Shown: positions 10,980 to 22,770 of the stretch, one piece after another
How positions within the stretch are numbered: the first letter of the stretch is position 1
Layout: each line of letters begins with the position of its first letter
Assembly: GCF_000787575.1 (NCBI RefSeq)
Contig: NW_012236505.1
Coordinates: 124,001-188,000 of the forward strand
From: Acytostelium subglobosum LB1
Taxonomy: Eukaryota; Evosea; Eumycetozoa; Acytosteliales; Acytosteliaceae
Length of the DNA: 64,000 bases
Direction of reading: 5' to 3'
The notes under the pieces: generated by a model
Seen by the model: only the letters and a program-made list of their open reading frames with translations
Databases searched by the model: none
What the model was told of the DNA's origin: nothing
Position numbers and translations under genes: made by a program

Positions 10980-13078
10980 ATGGTAAAGAAAACTATTATA
11001 ATCACCATAGCAGTGGTGGTCGCTTTGATTGTGGTGGCTGCCATTGTCATCCCAGTCGCCGTCGTCTTCTCCAACAAGAATAATGGTGAACCAGGTCCCA
11101 ATGGTATGTATAATAATTCAATCAATTGATTGATTAAATTTGGAAAAGTTCCACTTACTAACACTTACTCAATCAATCAATCAATCACTTTCCATATTTC
11201 AGGACCTGCCTACACAATCAAGAACTTGAGATTCGCTCAGACTCACGTTGTTGCCCCAGAAGGCCGCAGATGGAGGACTCCAAACAATGACACAACTGAG
11301 CTCCATTTGGTTGGTGAGCGTGAGACTTTGGTGCTGGTCGAGTTTGAAGATGTCATTGAGCCCACTTACAGACCACGTCTCCAAGTTTGGTTGCCAAACT
11401 CCAAGAACCAAACCATCTATGATCTTGCCACCACCATTGACATGAACCTGCCAATAGAGATGCCTCCAACCGAATCCAACGGCACTCTGTTCGCCAACAA
11501 CACTTACAGTGTTCGTCTGCCCGCCAAGTACGTCCTGCCACGCATGCAAGTCACCTTCAAGAACAACAACCATAACTCTACCACACCAGTCAATGTGAAC
11601 GTTGGATTCAGCTCCTACGCCATCCTCTGGAACCTGCCATTCTACCTCTTTGGCGCCAACGAGGACAACTCTGAGAAGTTCGACGACGTCAAGTCCGAGA
11701 TCAAGAACGGCCCATTCATCTACCAGCAGTGGCCAGTATCCCGTCTCACCATTGCCAACCATCCATTTGGCAAGGTGTCACTCAACTCGATCGTCCAGCA
11801 TGCAACGGGTTCGAATGCCAAGAAAGTAACCAACTTGAACGAGATAGTCAATGGTGATGGTTTCGGTCTCATGGGCAACGTGCTCGGTCTCATCTCTGGT
11901 GTGTTTGGTGCCAATGGTGATGGTGGTCAGAACAAGTTGATCTGGGCTCCATTAATGGCACTCAACAACCAGGGCAAATACGACGGAGTTGGAGGTGGTC
12001 TTGGTGGAGGCAAGAGAGGCACTGGTGATGTTAGCAACGGTATCATGATTCACGAGATTGGCCATGCTCAAGGTCTACCAGTATGTATCATCAACTCATC
12101 CACTCATTCAATCATTCAATCAATCAATTACTAACTAAGTTGTTTGATCACTTCCACTTGTAGCATGCTGGTGAATCCTTTGACAAGGGTGGATTCCCTT
12201 ACCTCAAGGGTAGTTTGAACGGTTCCACATGGGGCTTCAACATGAATACCAACGAGTTCTTGTCCATCTACATCCCATCAAACTCATCAGACTACAAGGG
12301 CTGCAACAGTTCGGCCGTCATGTTGAATGGCAAATGTGTCAGACAAGACCCAATGCAAGGTGGCAGCGGTGCCCAATCCAAGGGAAACCCATTCACCATG
12401 TTTGCCGACTTTAACGCAGCAAAGATCCAGGAGTTCTACGAGGGATCTACCGAGGTTGAGAAGGATGGCGCTCACTCTGTGAGTGGTTTGTGGACCTGGG
12501 TACCCGAGACCAAGTCCTACATCCAATGGGACAGTATCGACTTGAAGACAGTTCCAGCTGTCCCAGGTAACGACAGCAACGGCCTCTACGGAATGGACAG
12601 CGGTACTCCAGTGTTGCGCGACGTTCCAGTGTACACCGTGATCATCCAGTACATCAACGCAGTCGGCTCAAACTGCACCAACTGCAACATTGTCTATCCT
12701 CTGGTCAAGTGGACTGGCAACCTGCTCCGTCACATCGACCCAACTGACCCAGCTCAGATCAAGCTAATCACACCCAACACTGGCGACCTTGCTTGGTTCT
12801 GCCATGCATCTGGTTGCGACTTCACCATCCGTGTCACCTACAAGGACGGCTCCAAGTACGTTAAGCTGCTGCAACGTGGAGTCAGAGGTTGGTTCGGACC
12901 AAAGGGTGATGCCCTCCCCGAGTACACCAACCCGTTGGAAAGCTCCAGCACAATGACATTCGTCGAGAACATTCCTGGCAACCAACAACCATCCCTCGTC
13001 GAGTTGCTCTGGACCCCATACGGCTTCAACTCAACCACCCCAGCCAATGCCAAGGTCGTTGTATCCCAGTCATTCTAA
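10980..13078 (+). CDS. Dictomallein-like M66 metalloprotease, array copy 4
   Basis: Exons 10980-11103, 11203-12080 and 12164-13078 give 638 residues. The N-terminus is MVKK plus a hydrophobic anchor (5-29) and a short NGEPGPNG linker with no Ser/Thr stalk. Zinc motif HEIGHAQGLPH is at 325-335. Family blocks STWGFNMNTNEFL, RQDPMQGG, WVPETKSYIQW, WTGNLLRHIDPTD and ELLWTPYGFN are all present, so it looks catalytically competent. The first half of exon 2 shares long nearly identical stretches with copies 1, 5 and 6 (for example the bases encoding RLPAKYVLPRMQV), a sign of recent duplication or gene conversion. Confidence 0.85.
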
Positions 13079-14110
13079 GAGCAATCAAACATAATATACA
13101 TACACTATATATATATTTATATATTTATACATTATCTATCTGTCTAATTATTTGTTTGAGTTTACAAATATTAGTATTAATCCAAGTGGATGTACCCTAC
13201 CCACTTGGGTAACACATTCAATGAAAGATCTATAACACATATATATGGTAAGGGTTGTACCAACAACATCAAACCCATCTCTTCATCCTTAAATCGGTAA
13301 CCTTCGAGCCAACCAGCACCCATCTGAATGAATCGAGACCCCCTCAACACTGACATCCACCTCAATTTCGAGCTACAACCAATATCACCTTTACTCTTTC
13401 AAGGGCATTCATTCATTCGTACTTTAACTCACTCTCTCACTCATTCATATTCTTCATTCTTCTTCATTCTAAAGTCATTCAAATATTCGATTTACTGACA
13501 ATCAATCAATCGTTCAATCAATCTTGTTGTAGCACCTACGATTAGGAACTATTTTTGTAATCACAACTGGGATCAAATGTTGGGGGAGAGTAAATCATGT
13601 GGGTCCTATCACATGATTGACCTTCAGCAAACCAAAGGTCACACGAAAATAAGTGAGATATTTATTTTGTCAATAACAAAATAGGTACAAAGCCGGGTTG
13701 TTGGCAAGCACAAGGCGCAATCAATCATGTCGTCAACACCCTTTCGACGACCTTAGCTACAAAATGTAGTGGCATTTATTGGGACCGTGTGAGATCCAAT
13801 CCATTCTAGATCCCTATAAATCTTTTAAAAGTGAGTGACCCGTCGGTCCTCCGAACGCTCGTTGTCGTCGCAGACCTACACCAATTAAATCAATTCAATC
13901 TCGCTCTTTCACTTGAAAATCCAATACATCCAATTAATCTAATTCAATCCAATCCTATAAATCAATCAATCATAATTTATATAATCGATCAATAATACCT
14001 TGTAATAATAATAATCCTTCTGTAACAATCCTATTTATATATAATAATACTTGTGTAATAATAATAATAATATTTAATAATCCTATTTGTATAATAATAT
14101 TTATTTAATA
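13079..14110 (+). promoter_or_regulatory. Spacer and promoter between M66 copies 4 and 5
   Basis: This spacer of about 1 kb is partly homologous to the one before copy 6. Matching words include AGTAAATCA, CAAAGGTCACAC, GATATTT, TTTATTGGGA and ACCTACACCAATTA, in the same order. A partial match to the shared upstream element, CGTCAACACC, lies at 13731-13740. TAATAATAAT runs precede the start codon. Confidence 0.45.
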
Positions 14111-16192
14111 ATGGTCAAGAAGACTGTAATAATAACAATTGCAGTGGTTGTCGCTTTGATTGTAGTGGCCGCCATTGTGATCCCAACAACCATCATCCTA
14201 ACAAGGAACAATGGTGAACCAGGTCCAAGTGGTATGTTATAAATAATTGATTAATTCATTGATCAATCGTAATATATTCAATCCAATACTAACAACTTAA
14301 ATTCAATATATAGGACCTGCCTACACCATCAAGAACTTGAATTTTGCCCAGACTCATGTGATTCCAGCCCAAGGCCGCAAGTGGACGACTCCAAACAATT
14401 CCACAAATGAGCTCCATTTGGTTGGTGAACGTGATACATTGGTGTTGGTTGAGTTTGAGGATGTCATTGAACCAACATACAGACCACGTCTCCAAGTTTG
14501 GTTGCCAACTGCCAACAATCAATCAATCTATGATCTTGCCACAACCATTGACCTGAACTTGCCATCAGAACTGCCACGCACTGAGTCCAATGGCACCCTG
14601 TTCGCCAACAACACTTACAGTGTTCGTCTGCCCGCCAAGTATGTCCTGCCACGCATGCAAGTGTCGTTCAAGAACAACAACCACAACTCAACCGAGTTGG
14701 TCCCAGTGAAGGTTGGCTTCAGCTCCTACGCCATCCTCTGGAACATACCATTCTACTACTTTGGCGCCAATGAGACCAACTCTGAGAAGTTCGACGACGT
14801 CAAGTCTGAGGCCAAGAACACCGCCTTCATCTATCAACAGTGGCCAGTCTCCAGACTGACTGTGGCCAACCATCCAATTGGCAAAATTGAGTTCAAGACC
14901 TTCGTTCAGCACCCCAAGAACTCAGATGCCAAGATTGTTCACAACCTTAACGAGGTGGCCGATGGTGATACATTCAGATTGATGGGCAGCACCCTTGGTA
15001 TCCTATCTAAAATTCTCAATGCCAATGGTGATGGTGATCAGAACAAGTTGATCTGGGGCCCAATCATGGCCCTGAACAACCGTACCAAGTATTCTGGTCT
15101 TGGAGGTGGTCTTGCGGTGTTGGGTGGCAAAGTCGGCACTGGTGATGTGAGCAATGGTGTCATGATCCACGAGATTGGTCATTCACAAAATCTTGCAGTA
15201 TGTATACATTCATTCAATGTATCATTCAGTCAATCAATCAAATACTTACAATTAAATACTTTACCAAATTTATATAGCATGCTGGCGAAGCTTACAACGA
15301 TGGTTCTTACCCTTATGTCAGGGGTAGTTTGAATGGCTCTGCTTGGGGCTTCAACATGGATACCAATGAGTTCTTGTCAAACTACATCCCATCCAACTCA
15401 TCGGACTACAAGAATTGCAACACATCTGCCATCATGGACAATGGTAGATGTGTCAGACAGGACCCGATGCAAGGTGGCAGCGGTGACCAATCCAAGGGCA
15501 ACCCATACACCATGTTTGCAGACTTCTACGCGGCCAGGATCCAGAGGTTCTACGAGGGAACAACCTCTGTCACCAAGGATGGCGCCCATTCGATCAGTAG
15601 TCTTTGGACTTGGGTGCCCGAGACCAAGTCCTACGTCCAATGGGACAGCATCGACTTGAAGAATGTGCCATGTGTGTTGGTCAACAACAGCAATGCTCTG
15701 TACGAGTTTGACATGGGAACCCCAGCACTCCGTGACGTACCCGTGTACACAGTTATCATCCAGTACATCAGTGGCGTCGGTTCATCATGTACCAACTGCA
15801 ACATCGTCTATCCTCTGATCAAGTGGACTGGTAACCTGCTCCGTCACATCGACCCAACCGACCCAGCCCAGATAAAGCAGATCACCCCCAACTCCGGAGC
15901 ACTGGCCTGGTTCTGCCATGTATCTGGATGCGACTACACTATTCGGGTCACCTACAAGGACGGCTCCAAGTACGTCAAGCTGTTGCAGACTGGAGTGAGA
16001 GATTGGTTCTCACCAAAGGGTCCTGCACTCCCCGAGTACTTTGATCCAAAGGACAGTTCCAGCACCATGACATTCCTTGAGAACATTCCTGGCAACCAAC
16101 AACCATCCCTCATCGAGTTGCTTTGGACACCCTATGGCTTCAACTCAACTACCCCAGCCGATGCCCAGGTTCTTGTCTCCCAATCATATTAA
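14111..16192 (+). CDS. Dictomallein-like M66 metalloprotease, array copy 5, altered zinc motif
   Basis: Exons 14111-14231, 14314-15197 and 15278-16192 give 639 residues. The layout is MVKK, a hydrophobic anchor and a short NGEPGPSG linker. The zinc site reads HEIGHSQNLAH (326-336): all three His and the Glu are kept, but the Gly of the usual HExGHxxGxxH is Asn, and the following Pro is Ala. Asn can also adopt the left-handed turn needed there, so activity is not excluded. A small insertion (GGGLAVLGGK) before the zinc helix is shared in kind with copy 6, its closest relative. A hairpin follows the stop codon. Confidence 0.83.
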
Positions 16193-16909
16193 ATAAATAT
16201 TTTTTATTAATAATACATATTTATGTATTTGTATTTCCAGTATAAACAGAAAATTCCTATTATAATTTTCTGTATCCTTAATAATGAATTAATGTAACCT
16301 AATAAATCCATGAATAACTTCCGAATATGGGAGCCATCCATCCACCTCCATTCAGAAATAGATCTCAATCCCATGAGATTAAGGTAACAATAAAAATAAG
16401 AGTACGATCACATCGATCTAATTAAATTAAAGGTGGCTCCTGCTTTTAGGAGCTATAATTGTAATAAATTCAGGCTTGGATTGCCACTACAATTATTATT
16501 GGGCAGGAGTAAATCAAGAGGGCATCTGAATCAGGTTGGGCTCCTAAAATCTCAAAGGTCACACCATAATCAGATATTTGTAATTGTTGTAGTGCTGCCA
16601 TTATCAACCTCGAAACAAAAGAATTCATACTCTTATTTATTGGGATCAGATCAGACGTTATAAGGAGCTAAATGGTCGTTTAGAATGTAGGGTTAATGTC
16701 TTTAAGTACCGATATGGGTAATGAAGGACTCCAATTTAATAGAATGACCTACACCAATTACAAATCTTATTCTATGTAATCAATTCGATCTGAATATTTC
16801 TTTGATCCAATATCAATTAATCAATCAAACATTATAAATATGTTCTTTCTGATCCATCAATATCAATAATAATTTAATCAATACTTGTAATAATAATATT
16901 TATATTATA
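16193..16909 (+). promoter_or_regulatory. Spacer and promoter between M66 copies 5 and 6
   Basis: This 717-base spacer carries a hairpin at 16246-16273 just past the copy 5 stop. From about 16500 it shows ordered blocks that match the copy 5 upstream region, so the duplication that made copies 5 and 6 included several hundred bases of promoter. No ORF called. Confidence 0.45.
16246..16273 (+). terminator. 10-bp hairpin downstream of M66 copy 5
   Basis: ACAGAAAATT and AATTTTCTGT form a perfect 10-bp stem around an 8-base loop, 54 bases past the stop codon. A role in 3' end formation or mRNA stability is possible; eukaryotic termination does not need such a hairpin, so this is only a structural call. 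Confidence 0.35.
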
Positions 16910-18971
16910 ATGGTCAAGAAGACTGTAATAATAACCATTTCAGTGGTTGTCGCTTTGATTGTGGTGGCCGCCATTGTGATCCCAACTGCCATCATCCTAA
17001 CAAGGAACAATGGTGAACCAGGTCCAAGTGGTATGTGTTTATTGATAATGACTGATTGATTGATCCAACTAACATTGATTTCTATCACCAATACAAAATA
17101 TAGGACCTGCTTACACCATCAAGAACCTGAATTTCGCCCAGACCCATGTTATTCCTGCACAAGGCCGTAAGTGGACGACTCCAAACAATGACACAACTGT
17201 GCTCCATTTGGTTGGTGAACGTGATACTTTGGTGTTGGTTGAGTTTGAGGATGTCATTGAACCAACTTACAGACCACGTCTCCAAGTTTGGTTGCCAACC
17301 GCCAACAATCAATCAATCTATGATCTCGCCACCACCATCGACCTGAACCTGCCATCAGAGCTACCACGCACTGAGTCCAACGGCACTATGTTCGCCAACA
17401 ACACATACAGCGTTTGTCTTCCTGCCAAGTACGTCCTGCCACGCATGCAAGTGTCGTTCAAGAACAACAACCACAACTCAACCGAGCTGGTCCCAGTGAA
17501 TGTTGGTTTCAGCTCCTACGCCATCCTCTGGAACCTGCCAATCTACTTCTTTGGCGCCAATGAGACCAACTCTGAGAAGTTTGACGACGTCAAGTCTGAG
17601 GCCAAGAACGCAGGCTTCATCTATCAACAATGGCCAGTCTCCAGACTGACTGTGGCCAACCATCCAATTGGCAAGATTGAGTTCAAGACATTTGTCCAAC
17701 ATACCGATGGTCAGTACGCCAAGATCGTTCACAACCTTGATGAGGTGCCCGACGGAGATTCGTTCAATGTGTTCCGCAGTACCTTGGGAATCCTCAGTCG
17801 CATGATGGGCACCAATGGTGATGGTGATCAGAACAAGGTGGTCTGGGCTCCAATCATGGCCCTCAACAGCAAGGGAAAGTATGAAGGTTGTGGGGGTGGA
17901 CTTGCAAGTCTAGGTGGCAAGCGAGGCACTGGTGATGTGAGCAATGGTGTCATGATCCATGAGGTTGGTCATGCACAAAACCTTCCGGTATGTATCCATT
18001 GATACAATCACTTTAATCAATCTTACTAACAATGTGATACATAACCACTCTTGAAGCATGCTGGTGAAGCATACAATAATGGCGCATTCCCCTATGTCAG
18101 GGGAAGTTTGAACGGTTCTGCTTGGGGCTTCAACATGGACACCAACGAGTTCTTGTCCATCTACATCCCATCTAATTCATCTGACTACAAGGGCTGCAAC
18201 AGCTCGGCCATTATGGACAATGGTAAATGTGTCAGACAGGACCCAATGCAAGGTGGCAGCGGTGACCAATCCAAGGGAAACCCATACACCATGTATGCCG
18301 ATTACAGTGTCGCCAGGATCCAGAGGTTCTACGAGGGATCCACCTCTGTCACCAAGGATGGCGCCCACTCCATCAGCGCTCTTTGGACCTGGGTGCCCGA
18401 GACCAAGTCCTACGTCAAATGGGACAGCATCGACTTGAAGACAGTGCCATGTGTGATTGCCAATAGCAGTAACGGACTCTACGAACTGGACAGTGGTACT
18501 CCAATGCTGCGCGATGTGCCTGTGTACACAGTGATCATCCAGTACATCAATGGAGTCGGCTCAAATTGCACCAACTGCAACATCATCTATCCTCTGATCA
18601 AGTGGACTGGCAACCTCAATCGTCACATCGATCCAACCGACCCAGCCCAGATCAAGCTGATCACGCCAAACACTGGCGACCTTGCCTGGTTCTGCCATTC
18701 ATCTGGTTGCGACTTCACCATTCGTGTCACCTACAAGGACGGCTCCAAGTTTGTCAAGCTGTTGCAGACTGGAGTGAGGGATTGGTTCTCACCAAAGGGT
18801 GATGCACTCCCCGAGTATACCGATCCCAAGAACAATGACAGTACTATGTTATTCATCGAGAACATTCCAGCCAATGCACAACCATCTCTCATCGAGTTGC
18901 TCTGGACACCCTATGGCTTCAACTCCACCACACCAGCCGATGCCAAGGTCTGTGTCTCTCAATCATACTAA
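16910..18971 (+). CDS. Dictomallein-like M66 metalloprotease, array copy 6, altered zinc motif
   Basis: Exons 16910-17030, 17104-17987 and 18057-18971 give 639 residues. It has the same short-linker type II anchor as copy 5 and much of exon 2 is nearly identical to it. The zinc motif is HEVGHAQNLPH (326-336), again with Asn where copies 1-4 have Gly. An insertion GGGLASLGGK precedes the zinc helix. The C-terminal blocks RQDPMQGG, WVPETKSYVKW, WTGNLNRHIDPTD and ELLWTPYGFN are intact. The intron 2 acceptor is TTGAAG, less pyrimidine-rich than in the other copies, but the reading frame stays open through it. It is the last member of the array before the Integrator gene. Confidence 0.83.
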
Positions 18972-19163
18972 GTTATAATATTATATTGTATTAATAAATA
19001 TATATACATGTATATCAACCTATTATTTTTATTATTATATGTTTACTATTATCTGTATTGATGCAAGTTCAAGAATGAATGAATGAAAACAAAGTGAGGA
19101 GTTCATCTTCATTCATTCAATGTCCCCGCGTGTGAACATACACATAATTGTACTATTCGATCA

Positions 19164-22100
19164 ATGAACAGGAATCAAGCGCAGGCAGTAAGGTCACCGC
19201 AAGGTGCCCATCACATGTCCTCATCATCAACAACAACAATACCTCAGCCACAACATCCTCAACAACAGATCAAACATACACCATTGCAATTCAACAATGA
19301 TACATCATCGGCGGGACAACAACAGACACCTGCCGTGATATATCCTGCTGCAAGCTCTGCCAACTTGTACGCCCCACTTGAGATGTACATGGCGTTGCTG
19401 TCAGATGGAGATGTACGCACTCGAACTGAAGCCGTACTCAGCCTGCTCCCTCTGTTACCAGTCAATCATCGAGACAATGCATCAGACCTCGTATATAACG
19501 TTCGCAAACAGATGGCTGTCGAGACCAACAATGATGTGTTGGTGCTGTTGGTGCGACTGCTTGGACGCCTGGCACTCGATCCCTACGTCGACAGCACATC
19601 CTGTATCAACTTCCTCCTCTCATCGACCGTCAAGCTGACACACTCCAAGAAGGTGATCGTCGCGGCACTGTCGGCAATCAGAGGCATCGTGGCATCCAAG
19701 AACGTCAAGCTGGCGCTCCTCATCTCGACCGCCGCCGAGCCACTCCTCCACAACAGCAGTCCAATGGTGCGTCGTGAGTGTCTCCTCCTGCTTGGATGCA
19801 TCAATCGTGCGCACGAACAAGAGTCTGAGGATGTCCAAGGCATCATGGTCAACTTCCTCAAAGACCCTGACTACCGTGTGCGCGAGGCAGCACTCAAATC
19901 CCTCTCATCCATCTTCTATCGATGTGGCAGTCTCTCTGTCAACAAGTATGTTTGAGATCACGTGACGGAGTGCACTCTCAATCAATCAATCAATCATACT
20001 CACTCAATCAATCGACAATCATATAGGATCTACCAACAGACGACACTGATGCTTGTGGACGCATTTGAACAGGTGAGATTGGAGTGCATCAAGTTGTTGT
20101 GGATCATAAGCAATGTGTATCCGAATCATGTTCTTGGCACGATTGGCGAGAGGAACAAGAGCGAGAAGATACGTTTGGTGGACGACGTGTTCAAGAAGAT
20201 CTGCAATGCTGTCAATGACCCATCGGTACTTGTTAGGAACTGTGCCTGCAAGCTACTTGGTTGCATATATGACGTGGGCATCACTCAACTCATTCAGACA
20301 TTGAGCAAGGAGATACTGTTTGATTATGATAACAAAGGTCGCAAGAAGTTCCAGATTGGACACAGCAGGTATAGCAAGCAGAATCAACAGCAACAACAAC
20401 AGCAACAGCAGCCACAACAACAGGGCAACAACAACAACAACTATACACACATTGCTGTACCAGAGGGTGACATTGACTTCATGTCCTCAACAGAGTCATC
20501 GATGAGTCTTGTGGACTCGGGTGCAACGGGCGCATTCATTCAAGGCCTGGAGGACGAGTTCTACGAGGTACGCTCATCGGCCATCGACAGCATGTGCGAG
20601 CTAAGCGTGCGTAACAATGAGTTTGCCCAGAAGAACATCGACTTCCTCGTGGACATCTTCACCGACGAGATCGAATCAGTGCGCATCAACTCGATAAACA
20701 GTCTGCGAAAGATTGGACACATGGTCACGATCAAGGAGGAGCAGCTACATGTCATATTGGCCTCGTTGGAAAACTCGTCGTCGGCTGAGCGCCAGGCGGT
20801 GCACCGACTTCTGACGAGCATCCACGTGTCCAACTTCTCCTGTCTGCATGCAACTGTTCAGGCACTCCTCATCAACCTTCAAAAGTATCCACGCGACCTC
20901 TACTCAATCTTTGAATGTCTCTCCAAGCTTGGCTCCAAGAACACCTCGACAGAGTTCATCGTCGAAGACCTTCTCAAGCTCGACAACAAGTTCGCCTCTG
21001 TCGAACCAAACATGGACGACATATTTTGTAAGTAGTATCCGCCACTGATCACGGATGTGGACTGACTGTACTAACATCAATCACATTGCATTATAGACGT
21101 TGCCATCATGATTGTAATACTCAATAGTGCCAAGCATAACAACACCATTCTATCATTATTGCCACCATTTTGGATACAACATCACCTGTACTTCAAGGAC
21201 AAGTATCCTCTGTATTTCCCTCAGTCTCTACAGACTGGCGGCACCATCCAGGAGGATACATCATCGGACTCCCATACCAAATGTAATGATCATGTCGTCG
21301 ACAAGACTTAATCATTCACTCAATCACTCAAATCACTCACTCATTCATTCTCATTTAGATCAACTTCGACTCGAATCACAAGACGACCTTTCCAAGTTCT
21401 TAAAGGATACTCAGGCATTGCTGTATGGCAACAATGTATCATCACTCAGTCATCAGAACCAAGGAATCATTGAGTTGTTGAGACAAAACAAGCACAGCCA
21501 TATAGTCAGATTGATTGAAGAATGTGAAAGGAACCTCTGGAGAATATCCAGTATCAACAGGATACTCAAGCCTACATCCGACTTCTACCTTATGTATCTT
21601 AAGCTTATCAAGCTCATTGTAAATGTATGTTTGATTGACCCCTCCATCCAGGGTCACGCCTCGCCTTGCCTCACTCACCCACTAACCTACTCAATGTCCC
21701 ATCCAGATCAAACGAAGCTCAATCCATGAGCTCTCACAGTCTGTTGGAAGAAAGATATCAAGCCTTGCCTACAAGATGCAAGTACAGTTCATTGGCCTGG
21801 ATGCCACGATCAAGACATCGCTCAATGGACTCAAACTTGTTGGCGACATTGTCTTCATCCTCGGCAGTCTGGTACAATCATCCAACTCCTCGACAGCAGA
21901 CCAACAATTGGATATCCTAAGACAGAGACTATCATCATTCAAATCGTAAGTAGTACTTACTCACTGCCCTCACTGCTCACTCACTCACACTCTCCCTCGA
22001 CCAGACTCAACGAGAAGTACTCAATCGAAACGCCAAGCCCAGTGATCAGACTACTGGATCGCATTCAATCGATACCGAAACGCAACAGTATAGCTCATTT

Positions 22101-22726
22101 AGAACCTCCACTTAAGCAGCAAAGGATTCATCCTCAGTCGACTAGTACAGACATACTTGAACATCTATCATTATTCATCAAGGAATACGAACCATCACTA
22201 TTATTTGTAAACAATCAAATCAAGCGCAAGTCTGTCAACATACTACCACCGCCACCTCACGAGAAGCCATTGGAGTACATCGAGAACTATCCAATCAAGT
22301 TGGCCATCCATGGAAACATTGAGAATTTCCCAAGTGTAGAGTCACTCTACTTCAAGGTAAGCTCGGCAACTAATTGATCGACTGATTGATTAAGTGACTA
22401 ATACAATCATCCAAACCATCTAGATCAAAATATTTGACAGGACACAACTTCATCCAGTACCCTCCAACTGTTTAATACCAATCAAGCCACTATTGTTCAC
22501 AGTATCATCTCCACTGTTCATCAATATGCCAAGGAGGAACTATCCAAAAGAAATCATTCCACTTGGAATCAGCATTGTTGAACTAGTTCCAAATGAACTG
22601 CAACTGACATCGACGACTGACACCAAGAGTCTGCTGGCAAGGATGCATGCCAAGGACAACTTTGATCCCTACCAGCTCGTGCCACTATGTAAGCCATTCA
22701 CGTTCAATCTGTCCCAACGCGACTGA
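19164..22726 (+). CDS. ints4: Integrator complex subunit 4 (HEAT-repeat scaffold)
   Basis: Seven exons (19164-19945, 20027-21027, 21097-21282, 21359-21624, 21707-21945, 22005-22356, 22424-22726) sum to 3129 nt, 1042 residues. After a Gln/Ser/His-rich N-terminus come HEAT repeats. Diagnostic INTS4 blocks are EQVRLECIKLLWIISNVYP, IRLVDDVFKKICNAVNDPS, SGATGAFIQGLEDEFYEVR, NIDFLVDIFTDEIESVR and SVEPNMDDIFYVAIMIVIL. INTS4 is the scaffold of the Integrator cleavage module with INTS9 and INTS11, which processes snRNA 3' ends and cuts nascent transcripts in the nucleus. A Gln/Asn-rich insert (about residues 405-430) interrupts the HEAT array, typical of dictyostelids. The last three exons diverge more, as is usual for the INTS4 C-terminus. 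Confidence 0.9.
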
Positions 22727-22770
22727 TCTGATCAAATAAATAAATATGATTGACTGATTGACTGTATTGA

